The notes beneath the pieces were generated by a model that was given only the letters and a program-made list of their open reading frames with translations, was not told where the DNA came from and did no database searches. The position numbers and the translations under genes are program-made. Below are positions 1 through 7,388 of a stretch of DNA of 22,250 nt, one piece after another (the first letter of the stretch is position 1; each line of letters starts with the position of its first letter). Source of the stretch: JAXDLK01 sp034666665 (GTDB lineage: Bacteria; Desulfobacterota; Binatia; JACPRU01); the NCBI GenBank assembly GCA_034666665.1, contig JAXDLK010000115.1:1-22250 (forward strand). The letters are read 5' to 3'.

Positions 1-268
1 GGAGTGACATCATCAGGGCGTGCGCTCGAACCCGGGCGATCTCCTCCATGACGATCGCGTCGTAGAGGAAGTCGGCGCCGGCGCCTCCGTATTCCGACGA
101 CGCGTTCGCGCCGAGGAAGCCCTCCGCCCCCAACCGCCGCCAGGTCTCGCGGTCCGTCATCCCGGCGCGGTTCCACCCCTCGATCTTCGGGACGATCTCC
201 TTGTCGGCGAAACGGCGGAATTGGTCGCGGAAGAGGTCGTGATCCGGCCCGAAGATCTCTCGCTTCAT
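1..268 (-). CDS. acyl-CoA dehydrogenase, N-terminal part (cut by window edge)
   Basis: The first 89 codons of a flavin-dependent acyl-CoA dehydrogenase, which oxidises acyl-CoA to the 2-enoyl-CoA; the rest lies beyond the left edge. The reading frame is open to the edge. It shows the typical helical N-terminal domain: FGPDHDLFRDQFRRFADKEI near the start, then a W-N-R-A-G segment, then LGAEGFLGANASSEYGGAGA, the family's 'lGelGllgi.vpeeyGGlG' region, and a following V-M-E-E-I-A-R helix. The ATG at 268-266 has GGAGG five bases upstream; an ATG seven bases further upstream is out of frame. Full members are about 380 residues, so roughly a quarter is visible. It is divergent from the secreted protein at 417. 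The acyl substrate cannot be told from this part. Confidence 0.9.
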   Translation of the reverse strand, partial: MKREIFGPDHDLFRDQFRRFADKEIVPKIEGWNRAGMTDRETWRRLGAEGFLGANASSEYGGAGADFLYDAIVMEEIARVRAHALMMSL

Positions 269-416
269 CGCATCCTCCCGAAAGCGTCGAATATTTGCCT
301 AGCGCGGACGGCGAAGCCAGCAGTGGCGTCGCGCACAACCTTTGCTGCGTTCACGTTTTTGAACAGCCATCCAAAACGGGAACGCGGCAAGTCGTAGGCG
401 GAAAGTGAGGGGGACG

Positions 417-2096
417 ATGCGCAAGGGATGGGCTCTCGGGCTCTTCGCGGCCATGGTGTGTGCCGTTGCCGCCCTTGCGCCGGCGCAGAGCAGTACACCC
501 CTTCCGGTCATCGTCACCGTCGACGACACCAAGGATGCTCGCCTCGAGACCAGCTCCACCGCGGTTCACGACCTTCACGTTCAGGAGAACGTGCCGATCG
601 TCTTCGACGTCATCCCCTGTGGCGGAGGCAGCACCGGCTGGAATGGGTCCGGAAGCGAGCCCACCGGAAGCTGCGTGAACGAGACGGGGACCGACGCTTT
701 TCACAAGAACTACCGCACCTGGATCTTGGCGAAGCCCACGCTGATCGAGATCGCGCAGCACGGCCGTGCGCACATACAGACTACCGAGGACCTCGCCGGC
801 AAGACGGCTGAGCAGCAGATGAACATCGTCGGATCCGGCCTCGACGTTATGGACAGCGCTGATTGGAATCTGCCCGACCGTCCCTTCACCTTCGCGGCGC
901 CGTTCTCCGCGATCGACTCCACGACGTTTCAGGTGCTGAGCGACCTCGGATTCCACATCGGGATAAAAAATTCGGGTAGCTGCCCGACGAACAACACAAA
1001 CCTCGTGATTCTGTGCGATTCCGTGCCGCTCTGCGTGGACACCGACGGAGTGCGAGATTCGGGGCCAGCCTGCCATTTCCGTACTCCCGCGGAGGTGATC
1101 GCCGACATCAACTCGCGCGCGAGCGAAGGGGTCGTCTTCCTGAACTACCACGTGCAAGATCTCTACGAGTGCCTGAACGCGACCGACTGCGAATTCGACC
1201 AGGAAAGCGATGACCCGAGCCCGTCGAAGCAGGCGGCGCTCCAGGACATCTTGCAGGCGCTCCGCGGGGCCGAGGTCGACGGCGATTACGACCTCATGCT
1301 TGCCGAGCAGTATTACGACCTGGTGACCACCAGTGCCACGAACACCCCTACCCGAACGGGCACGCAAGCATCGCCGACCCCGACGCGGACTGGGACCGTC
1401 CAGGGCTCTCCGACGCCCACCCGCACCGGAACCGCGCAGAGCTCACCAACTCCGACGCGCACGCCAGCGCTCACCGGCACCCCCACTCGGACCCGCACCG
1501 CGGTCGCAACTGCGACGCGCACTCGAACCGCCGTCGCAACCGCGACGCGAACCCGGACCGCCGTAGCGACGGCGACACGTACCCGCACCGCCGCCCCCAC
1601 CGGGACCGCGACGCGCCGACCGACACGTACGCGCACCCCCGAGCCGACGGCGACCGGCACACGCCGGCCGACGCGGACGCGTACGCCGACCATAGTGCCG
1701 AGCGCGACGCCGACGCGGCGCACCCAAGCGCTCACTTGTCAGGGGCGGGTCGTGACGATGTCCGGCACCCGAGCGGGTGAGACGATCAACGGTACCCCCG
1801 GGAACGACGTGATCCACGGCCTCGGCGGCAACGACCGGATCGATGGCCAAGGCGGTGACGACCTGATCTGCGGCGGCGCGGGCGACGATACGATCTTCGG
1901 CCACGCCGGCCGCGATCTGCTCTTCGGCCAGGGCGGAGATGACGTGATTCGCGGCGGCGCGGGCAACGACCGCCTCATCGGCGGCTCCGGGCACGACAGG
2001 TTGCTCGGCGGCGGCGGCAACGACACCCTGCTCGGCGGTTCCGGCAGGGACACGTGCCGCGGCGGCTCGGGCGAGAACGCCGTCAACTGTAACTAG
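417..2096 (+). CDS. secreted polysaccharide-deacetylase-like protein with Thr/Arg linker and C-terminal RTX repeats
   Basis: A modular exported protein of 559 residues. Residues 1-23 are a signal peptide (MRKG, hydrophobic core, A-P-A cleavage region). Residues 30-300 resemble a NodB/polysaccharide deacetylase fold: the TVDD motif has D36 and D37, an H-G-R-A-H motif supplies H115 and H119, the 'PF' motif lies in T-F-A-A-P-F, and a late histidine sits in L-N-Y-H-V. Metal-binding residues therefore look intact. Residues 307-436 are a low-complexity Thr/Pro/Arg linker. The last 90 residues are ten RTX nonapeptides, a calcium-binding beta-roll. The start is ATG 417 because it begins the signal peptide; a GTG at 405 is in frame but would extend the charged end. 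A Sec signal plus RTX repeats is unusual, because classical RTX proteins use type I secretion. The substrate is unknown. Confidence 0.8.
   Translation: MRKGWALGLFAAMVCAVAALAPAQSSTPLPVIVTVDDTKDARLETSSTAVHDLHVQENVPIVFDVIPCGGGSTGWNGSGSEPTGSCVNETGTDAFHKNYRTWILAKPTLIEIAQHGRAHIQTTEDLAGKTAEQQMNIVGSGLDVMDSADWNLPDRPFTFAAPFSAIDSTTFQVLSDLGFHIGIKNSGSCPTNNTNLVILCDSVPLCVDTDGVRDSGPACHFRTPAEVIADINSRASEGVVFLNYHVQDLYECLNATDCEFDQESDDPSPSKQAALQDILQALRGAEVDGDYDLMLAEQYYDLVTTSATNTPTRTGTQASPTPTRTGTVQGSPTPTRTGTAQSSPTPTRTPALTGTPTRTRTAVATATRTRTAVATATRTRTAVATATRTRTAAPTGTATRRPTRTRTPEPTATGTRRPTRTRTPTIVPSATPTRRTQALTCQGRVVTMSGTRAGETINGTPGNDVIHGLGGNDRIDGQGGDDLICGGAGDDTIFGHAGRDLLFGQGGDDVIRGGAGNDRLIGGSGHDRLLGGGGNDTLLGGSGRDTCRGGSGENAVNCN
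1337..1725 (+). repeat. Thr/Pro/Arg low-complexity coding repeats
   Basis: Linker of the secreted protein. The first part is four TPTRTGT-type units. The middle is an ATRTRTAVAT-type unit of 10 residues (30 bp) repeated about three times and then decaying into TRRPTRTRTP units. The copies keep the amino-acid pattern while codons differ (acc/acg/aca, cgc/cga/cgg), so the constraint is on the protein. Such linkers probably form an extended, possibly glycosylated stalk; glycosylation is inference. Confidence 0.85.
1824..2093 (+). repeat. ten tandem 27-bp RTX nonapeptide repeats
   Basis: Exactly ten units of nine codons, G-G/A/S-G-x-D-x-L/I-x-G type, running to the last sense codon. Units 1 to 9 carry the aspartate or asparagine pattern expected for calcium binding (GGNDRIDGQ, GGDDLICGG, AGDDTIFGH and so on). 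The tenth (SGENAVNCN) is degenerate and ends the protein. Cysteines occur in units 2, 9 and 10, which is uncommon in RTX rolls and could crosslink the roll. Confidence 0.92.
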
Positions 2097-2106
2097 CCGA
2101 GACCGA

Positions 2107-2149
2107 CACGTTCCGTTCCCCTCTCCTTCTTCGCGGGGGACGGAGCGTG
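2107..2149 (+). terminator. strong hairpin after the RTX protein gene
   Basis: A 15-base arm at 2107-2121 pairs with 2135-2149 without mismatch, using two G-T wobbles, around a 13-base pyrimidine-rich loop. It begins 10 bases after the stop codon at 2096 and ends before the next gene's ribosome site at 2209. It has no downstream T run, so it may be a terminator of the GC-rich type or an mRNA-stabilising hairpin. Confidence 0.6.
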
Positions 2150-2218
2150 ACGTGTCCGTGCCGATCCTCTCGCGCCGGTCGCGACTTCGTCGTAGAGAAC
2201 CGGCCGACAGGAGGTCCC

Positions 2219-2803
2219 ATGGCACGAATGCCGTACGCCGACCCCGCCACGCTCGGCGAGGAAGCACGCGCGACGCTCGAGCGCATGCCCGTGCCGCTGA
2301 ACGTCTTCCGCATGATGGCGCACGCGGAGACCTGTTTTCGGCCGCTCGTCTCCCTCGGCACGGCGATCCTCGCTCGGCAGAAGCTCTCCGGTAAGCTTCG
2401 CGAGCTCGCCATCCTCCGCGTCGCGCAGCTCTCCACGGCCCGCTACGAGTGGACGCAGCACGTGCCGCTCGCACAGGCCCTCGGCGCCTCGGACGAACAG
2501 ATCGCAGCCCTCGAGCGCGGAGACCTCTCGGCTCCGTGCTTCGATGACGACGAGCGGCTGGTCCTCGACTTCACCACCGAGGTGGTGCGCGACGTACGTC
2601 CGTGCGACGAGACCTTCGAGCGATTCCTCGGCCGCTTCTCTCCGCGCGAGCTCGTCGAGCTCGTGCTCGCGTCCGGCTACTACATGATGATCGCCCGCCT
2701 GCTCGAGACCACGGATGTCGATCTCGAAGCGCCCGCCGGCACCCGCATGCTCGATGCCGTCCAACGATGGGCAAACGCCAAGGACGGCGAATCCGAATCG
2801 TGA
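2219..2803 (+). CDS. carboxymuconolactone decarboxylase (CMD/AhpD-like) family protein, copy 1
   Basis: A 194-residue all-helical protein of the CMD family. The core runs L-R-E-L-A-I-L-R-V, then a Y-E-W-T-Q-H motif at residues 76-81, then the 'A.alG.sdeqi.al' helix and a second helical hairpin (ELVELVLASGYYMMIARL). It lacks the CxxC pair of peroxidase-type AhpD proteins; Y-E-W-T-Q-H occupies the corresponding place, as in non-redox CMD relatives. The reaction is therefore unknown; gamma-carboxymuconolactone decarboxylation is only one possibility. ATG 2219 has AGGAGG at 2209-2214. The frame is open further upstream but has no better start. A paralogue lies at 16628. Confidence 0.85.
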   Translation: MARMPYADPATLGEEARATLERMPVPLNVFRMMAHAETCFRPLVSLGTAILARQKLSGKLRELAILRVAQLSTARYEWTQHVPLAQALGASDEQIAALERGDLSAPCFDDDERLVLDFTTEVVRDVRPCDETFERFLGRFSPRELVELVLASGYYMMIARLLETTDVDLEAPAGTRMLDAVQRWANAKDGESES

Positions 2804-2953
2804 CCGGCGGTGGCGGGCGCTGCACGAACCCCCCCGACATTTTCGACTTGAACTCCTGCGCGTGAAAGTGGTACCGCGCTCGGCGTGACGCGGACGGAAC
2901 GAGGCGGCTGTCGGGTGGCGAGAGCCGTACGCGCAACGAGGCTTCGGCCGGGA

Positions 2954-2979
2954 GCCGCCGCCGCGTGATCGGCGGCGGC
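2954..2979 (+). other. perfect 10-bp GC hairpin just upstream of the rlpA-like gene
   Basis: 2954-2963 and 2970-2979 are perfect complements around a 6-base loop. The hairpin ends 9 bases before the AGGAGG ribosome site at 2989-2994. It could terminate transcription from the CMD gene (no T run follows) or shape the leader of the lipoprotein mRNA. Confidence 0.5.
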
Positions 2980-3002
2980 ACTCTCTCTAGGAGGTGGGGT
3001 CG

Positions 3003-3509
3003 GTGGGGTCGTCGAAAGGTTCGATCGAGAAGCTCGCCTGCGTGGCGCTCGGCGCCGCGCTCCTCGCATTGAGCGCGTGCGCGGCAGGCCCCGCGCCCTC
3101 GCCCGTGCCTCTGCCGTCGCGCACGGTGATGCGCCTGCTTCCCGATGCGGCTCCGGCAGCGCCCGCACGTGCCGTCGCGGAGATCGGGCCGGCCTCCTGG
3201 TACGGCGGCCGTTTCCACGGCCGCGCCACGGCGAACGGCGAGCGGTTCGACCGCCGCAAGCTGACCGCAGCGCATCCCTCGCTGCCGCTCGGAAGCCGCG
3301 TCCGGGTTACGAACCTCGCGAACGGAGAATCCGTCGACGTCCGCATCAACGACCGCGGCCCGTTCATCGACGGCCGCATCATCGACCTGTCGTATCGTGC
3401 GGCGCGGACGATCGGAATCGTCGAATACGGCGTCGTCACGGTCGCCGTCGAACCGATCGACTCCTCCGTCGCCGTCGCCGGCGACCCCATGCCCGCGTCG
3501 GGTTTCTGA
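3003..3509 (+). CDS. rlpA: RlpA-like septal-ring lipoprotein / lytic transglycosylase
   Basis: A 168-residue lipoprotein of the RlpA family, outer-membrane-anchored proteins that cleave or bind denuded peptidoglycan glycan strands. A hydrophobic segment ends in a lipobox, L-S-A-C, with lipidated C26. The double-psi beta-barrel starts near residue 62 (ASWYGGRFHGRATANGERFD) and contains H91 (T-A-A-H-P-S-L-P-L-G) and D117 (N-D-R-G-P-F). Their 26-residue spacing matches the catalytic His/Asp pair of Pseudomonas aeruginosa RlpA as I recall it. There is no C-terminal SPOR domain, so it is a short form. The GTG at 3003 is chosen because AGGAGG at 2989-2994 lies eight bases upstream; the GTG at 2994 overlaps that site. 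It converges on the histidine kinase, with nine bases between the stops. Confidence 0.88.
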   Translation: MGSSKGSIEKLACVALGAALLALSACAAGPAPSPVPLPSRTVMRLLPDAAPAAPARAVAEIGPASWYGGRFHGRATANGERFDRRKLTAAHPSLPLGSRVRVTNLANGESVDVRINDRGPFIDGRIIDLSYRAARTIGIVEYGVVTVAVEPIDSSVAVAGDPMPASGF

Positions 3510-3518
3510 AGCGGCGCC

Positions 3519-6194
3519 TCAGCCCGCCTCGGCCGTCGCCGCCGGCAGCGGAGTGAGCTCACACTCGACGGGGAAGTGCACCGTGAAGGTCGAGCCGGCG
3601 CCCTTCTCGCTGTCGATCGTGACGTAACCTCCGTTCATCTCGAGGTAGCGCTTCGTCAGCGCGAGACCGAGGCCCGTGCCCTCGAACCTCCGCGTGTACC
3701 CCATGAACTCCTGCGAGAACGGCTCGAAGAGCCGCGGCAGATACCCCGGGTCGATCCCCACTCCCGTGTCGCGGATCGAGATCGCCAGCGTTCCGTTCTC
3801 CTGTCGGTAGAGACGCGCCCAGATGCCGCCGCGGTCGGTGAACTTGACCGCGTTCTGCAGCAGATTCGTGAGCGCGTTCGACAGGCAATACTCGTCGAAC
3901 CGCACGCGCGCCATCGGTTCCTCGACGTCGCAGGAGAACGACAGGCCCTTCTCGCGCGCGAGCACCTCGACGTCCCGGACCTGGTGCTCCAGCAGCGCCG
4001 GGAGCTCGATGTCGCTCGGGCGGAGCTCCATGCCGCCGGTCTCGATCTTCGAGATGTCGAGCACCGAGTGCACGGTGTCCATCAGCCGCTTGCCGGCGCG
4101 CGACACGGCGTTCAGGAACACGTCCTGGGTGCGGTCGCCGAGCTCGTCGAAGCGATCGGCGATCAGCGAGTTGTACCCGAGGATCACGTTCAGGGGCGTG
4201 CGGATCTCGTGACTCATGTTCGCCAGGAACAGCGACTTCATGCGCGCGGATTCGAGAGCCGCGTCGCGGGCGCTCCCGAGCTCGGTCTCCGTGCGTTGGC
4301 GCTCGGTCACGTCGTTGAAGACGACGACCGCGCCGGTCACCATGCCTCCCTGACGAACCGGGGTGCCGACGAAATCGACCGGGACCGTGGCGTCGTCACT
4401 CCGCCAGAACTTCTCGTCCCGAACCCGGCGGACGGAACCCCGCAGGATCACCTCGCAGAGCGCGCAATCCTCGCGGTGCGCGGCAGCGCCGTCGCCGTCG
4501 AACCAGCGGTAGACGTCGTGCATCGAACGTCCGACGAGCTCCTCCGGTAGATAGCCGAGCATCTTCGCGGCGGCGGGGTTTGCGAACGTGATGATGCCAT
4601 CGACGCTCACGCCGTAGATGCCCTCGCCGGCGGCGTTCAGGATCAGCTCGTTCTGGCGACTGACGTAGGCGATCGCGTCTTCGATGCGCTTGCGTTCGGT
4701 CACGTCGCGGACGATGCGCGCAAAGCCCTTGAGCCTGCCGAACTCGTCCCGCAGCACGGTGATCAGCACGTCGGCCCAGTAGAGGGAGCCGTCCTTGCGC
4801 ATCAGCCAGCCGCGCTCCTCCCACGAGCCCTTGGCGACGGTCTCGATCAGGATCTGATCGGGCCGTCCGCGCTCGACGTCGCCCTTCGGGTGGAAGACCG
4901 CGAAGTGACGGCCGAGGATCTCGTCCGCGGCGTAGCCGTCGATGCGCTGTGCTCCCTCGTTCCAGCTGAGCACCCGGCCTTCCGGATCGAGGAGGACGAT
5001 CGCGTAATCCTTGACCCCCTCGACGAGGAGCCTGAACCGCTCCTCGCTCTCACGCAGCCGCTCCTCGGCGATCCGCTGGTCGCTGACGTCGCGGAGCGTG
5101 CCGACGAGGCGCAGCGGCCGGCCATCCGGGTCGAGGACGATACCGAGCTCGGCGCGAACGACCCGGGTGCCGCCGTCGGGACGCTCGAGCCGGCATTCGA
5201 GATCGAAATGCTCGAGGTCTCGAAGCGCCGCCGTGATCTGCGTCTCGACCCGCTCTCGATCTTCCGGATGCACGAGCTGGAACATGGCGGCGCGGGTCGG
5301 TTCGAACTCGCCGCGGCGAACGCCGGCGATGTCGTAGATCTCGTCCGACCACGTCGCTTCGCCGGTGGCGACCTCCCAGGCGAGGCTGCCGATCGACGGG
5401 GCTTTGGGTCCCTCCGCCACCGACTCCGTTTCTGCGGGCCGGACGCCGAGCTCGACCGCCACGGCGACGGTGCCGTTGACGCCGCCCTCGCGTGTGTAGA
5501 TCGGCTCGACGATCGCGCGATAGCGCCGCCCGGACCAGTCGAACTCGAACCCCCCGGTCTCACCCCGCAGAGCCGCCGAGTGTGCCGACATCGCGTCGAG
5601 CTGGTTACTCTCCTGCGAGCCGTCGGGGAGCACGCCGTCGATCGCCCCTCGGTCGATCGGGCGCACGCCGTCATCGCCGAGACCGATCGTGACGGCGGTC
5701 CGCAGGTTGAGGTCGGTCGACCAGACGAGGACCGGCGGCGGCTCTGAATCGAGCGGCTCCTCGTCGTCAGCGACCGGTGAGGCCACCTCCGTCGCCATCG
5801 TCTCGGCGATCGGTCGTGCGACGAAGACGATCTCGGTCGCGACCCGTGTCTCCGGGTGCCGCAGCGCCTTGGCGTTGACCTCGAACGGAGCCGCCGAGCC
5901 GTCGCGGTGGACCAGCCGGAGCTCGATCTTCGCGGTGATGCCGGAAGCGAGGATCAGCTCCAGGTTGCTGCGAGCCGTGTCGTATTCGTCGGCATGAAGC
6001 AGGTCGTAGCCGCTCCGACCCGCGAGCTCGTCCGGCTCGTAGCCGAGGAGCCGGCGGCACGCCGGGCTGGCGCTCAGGATCGCTGCGTCCGGTGCCAGGC
6101 GGAGGACGAGGTCCGTCCCGTGCTCCAGGAGCAACCGGTACCGTTCCTCGACCTCGCGCAACGCACGGGAGACGTCGTCCGCCGCTTCCGCCAC
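3519..6194 (-). CDS. soluble multi-PAS sensor histidine kinase
   Basis: A sensor kinase of about 891 residues with no transmembrane segment or signal peptide, so it probably senses an internal cue. There are about five PAS modules: roughly residues 14-128, a degenerate one at 152-262, 275-385, 385-510 (L-L-V-E-G-V-K-D-Y-A-I) and 510-635 (A-G-E-G-I-Y-G-V). The HisKA helix pair holds the H-box M-S-H-E-I-R-T-P-L with phospho-acceptor H662. The HATPase domain has N-box N-L-L-Q-N-A-V-K-F (about 776), D-T-G-V-G-I (about 808), F-box and G-T-G-L-G-L-A (about 838). No receiver domain is fused and no response regulator is nearby, so the partner is unknown. The start is uncertain: GTG 6194 lacks a clear ribosome site, and the open frame extends upstream through the zincin gene, which cannot be coding. 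It lies 47 bases after the zincin stop and is probably co-transcribed. Confidence 0.9.
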   Translation of the reverse strand: MAEAADDVSRALREVEERYRLLLEHGTDLVLRLAPDAAILSASPACRRLLGYEPDELAGRSGYDLLHADEYDTARSNLELILASGITAKIELRLVHRDGSAAPFEVNAKALRHPETRVATEIVFVARPIAETMATEVASPVADDEEPLDSEPPPVLVWSTDLNLRTAVTIGLGDDGVRPIDRGAIDGVLPDGSQESNQLDAMSAHSAALRGETGGFEFDWSGRRYRAIVEPIYTREGGVNGTVAVAVELGVRPAETESVAEGPKAPSIGSLAWEVATGEATWSDEIYDIAGVRRGEFEPTRAAMFQLVHPEDRERVETQITAALRDLEHFDLECRLERPDGGTRVVRAELGIVLDPDGRPLRLVGTLRDVSDQRIAEERLRESEERFRLLVEGVKDYAIVLLDPEGRVLSWNEGAQRIDGYAADEILGRHFAVFHPKGDVERGRPDQILIETVAKGSWEERGWLMRKDGSLYWADVLITVLRDEFGRLKGFARIVRDVTERKRIEDAIAYVSRQNELILNAAGEGIYGVSVDGIITFANPAAAKMLGYLPEELVGRSMHDVYRWFDGDGAAAHREDCALCEVILRGSVRRVRDEKFWRSDDATVPVDFVGTPVRQGGMVTGAVVVFNDVTERQRTETELGSARDAALESARMKSLFLANMSHEIRTPLNVILGYNSLIADRFDELGDRTQDVFLNAVSRAGKRLMDTVHSVLDISKIETGGMELRPSDIELPALLEHQVRDVEVLAREKGLSFSCDVEEPMARVRFDEYCLSNALTNLLQNAVKFTDRGGIWARLYRQENGTLAISIRDTGVGIDPGYLPRLFEPFSQEFMGYTRRFEGTGLGLALTKRYLEMNGGYVTIDSEKGAGSTFTVHFPVECELTPLPAATAEAG

Positions 6195-6241
6195 GGGAAC
6201 AGGATACCGCAGAGCCCCCGCCTCCTCCGAACGCCGGCGTT

Positions 6242-7270
6242 TCACGGGCCGCGTTTGAAGCGCCCGGTAAACAGGTAGTTCGACACCAGAGCCGAGAGGA
6301 ACGCGGCCAGCTCGACGCGCGCACGTTGCTCGTCGGCTGGCGCGCCGAGTCCCAGCTCGTCGCAGCGCGCCGCGAGCTGGCGGAGCACCCGGTCGACCGT
6401 GAACTTCCGCTCGCGTGTCCAATGCGCGACGGTGTCGAGGAGCTCCCGGCGGTTCCGGCGGAAGAAGCGTGCGGCGGACGCTTTCGGTCCGGACGCAGGC
6501 GCGTCCCCGAAGATGCGCCTCAAGTCGGCATCGAAGAAGCCCGGCGAATCTTCGGGGTAGAGCCGGCGCCGTTCCGCGTAGTGCGTTCGCAAGCGCCGCC
6601 GCAGACGCCGAACGTCGTAGGTCTTCTCGCCGCGCCCGACCGGCGGCGTGCGGCCCGCGAGCGCTCCCATCAGCCCGTCGACGTATTCGAGCTTCTTCAA
6701 TGCCGGCCACTCCCGGTATTCCTCGGCCCAGTCGGATCCGGGCAACCAGACGGCAAACGTCTCGGCGAAGTCCTCCTCCGGGTGGCTCTGCGCGTACCAG
6801 TTTTCCAGATGACGAACGTAGTTCCGGCTGTACGGCCGAAACCGATAATGATCGCTGAACTCCATCGACGGGGAGCCGAACACCGCTCGCCAGTCACGTC
6901 TTCCGGTCAGACGATATGCGTGGCAGATCGCATGACCGCACTCGTGGCGCAGGAAGCGCATCGTGTCTTCCTCGCCGTCTCCCCCCTCGACGTCCATCAT
7001 CATCTTCCGCTCCAGGGCGACCAGGCGCGGGTGAGCCAGGTAGAAGGGAATGGCGATCGCGGGAACACCGTCCGGCGAGAACCACTCGTCGCCCAGGTAG
7101 CATTCAGGCCGGAATCGGAGGTGGTGCTCCTCGAGCTCGCGATGGAGCCGTTCGACACAGCGCTCGAGGAAGGTGCCCTCGATCCGTAGACCGAGGTCGC
7201 ACATGCGGACGTCCAGAACCTGGTCGTCCGGCAGCTCCGCCCAATGCCGGCCAGCAGCTTCCGCATCCAT
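6242..7270 (-). CDS. putative zinc metallopeptidase (HExxH zincin), family not recognised
   Basis: A 342-residue soluble protein. A zincin motif, H-E-C-G-H (H109, E110, H113), lies in F-L-R-H-E-C-G-H-A-I-C-H-A-Y. About 50 residues later, E-E-D-F-A-E-T-F-A-V-W-L offers a glutamate third ligand of gluzincin type. The C-terminal half is rich in arginine and helical. No signal peptide or membrane segment is seen. I cannot name the family; it looks like the loosely described bacterial 'putative zinc-binding metallopeptidases'. The start at ATG 7270 has no strong ribosome site and is provisional. It is divergent from tamA and sits directly upstream of the histidine kinase, so proteolysis and signalling may be linked; that is inference. 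Confidence 0.75.
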   Translation of the reverse strand: MDAEAAGRHWAELPDDQVLDVRMCDLGLRIEGTFLERCVERLHRELEEHHLRFRPECYLGDEWFSPDGVPAIAIPFYLAHPRLVALERKMMMDVEGGDGEEDTMRFLRHECGHAICHAYRLTGRRDWRAVFGSPSMEFSDHYRFRPYSRNYVRHLENWYAQSHPEEDFAETFAVWLPGSDWAEEYREWPALKKLEYVDGLMGALAGRTPPVGRGEKTYDVRRLRRRLRTHYAERRRLYPEDSPGFFDADLRRIFGDAPASGPKASAARFFRRNRRELLDTVAHWTRERKFTVDRVLRQLAARCDELGLGAPADEQRARVELAAFLSALVSNYLFTGRFKRGP

Positions 7271-7388
7271 CGTGGGTCTCAGAGGCGCCGCCCCGGCTCA
7301 GCGGGGATGGATCGGCGACCGGAATGCCGCCGTGCACATGCCTTGGGGTACTAGCATCGGTACGGTACACGGGCGACTGCCGCGACGC

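Noticed and set aside
1337..1725. CRISPR-like or microsatellite array
   Set aside because: The repetition is coding, diverged at synonymous sites, and has no spacers.
2219..2803. AhpD-type peroxidase or a selenoprotein AhpD
   Set aside because: There is no C-x-x-C or in-frame TGA; Y-E-W-T-Q-H occupies that place.
6195..6710. In-frame N-terminal extension of the histidine kinase
   Set aside because: It is antisense-like low-complexity Arg/Ala sequence inside the co-directional zincin gene. The PAS similarity starts only after 6194.
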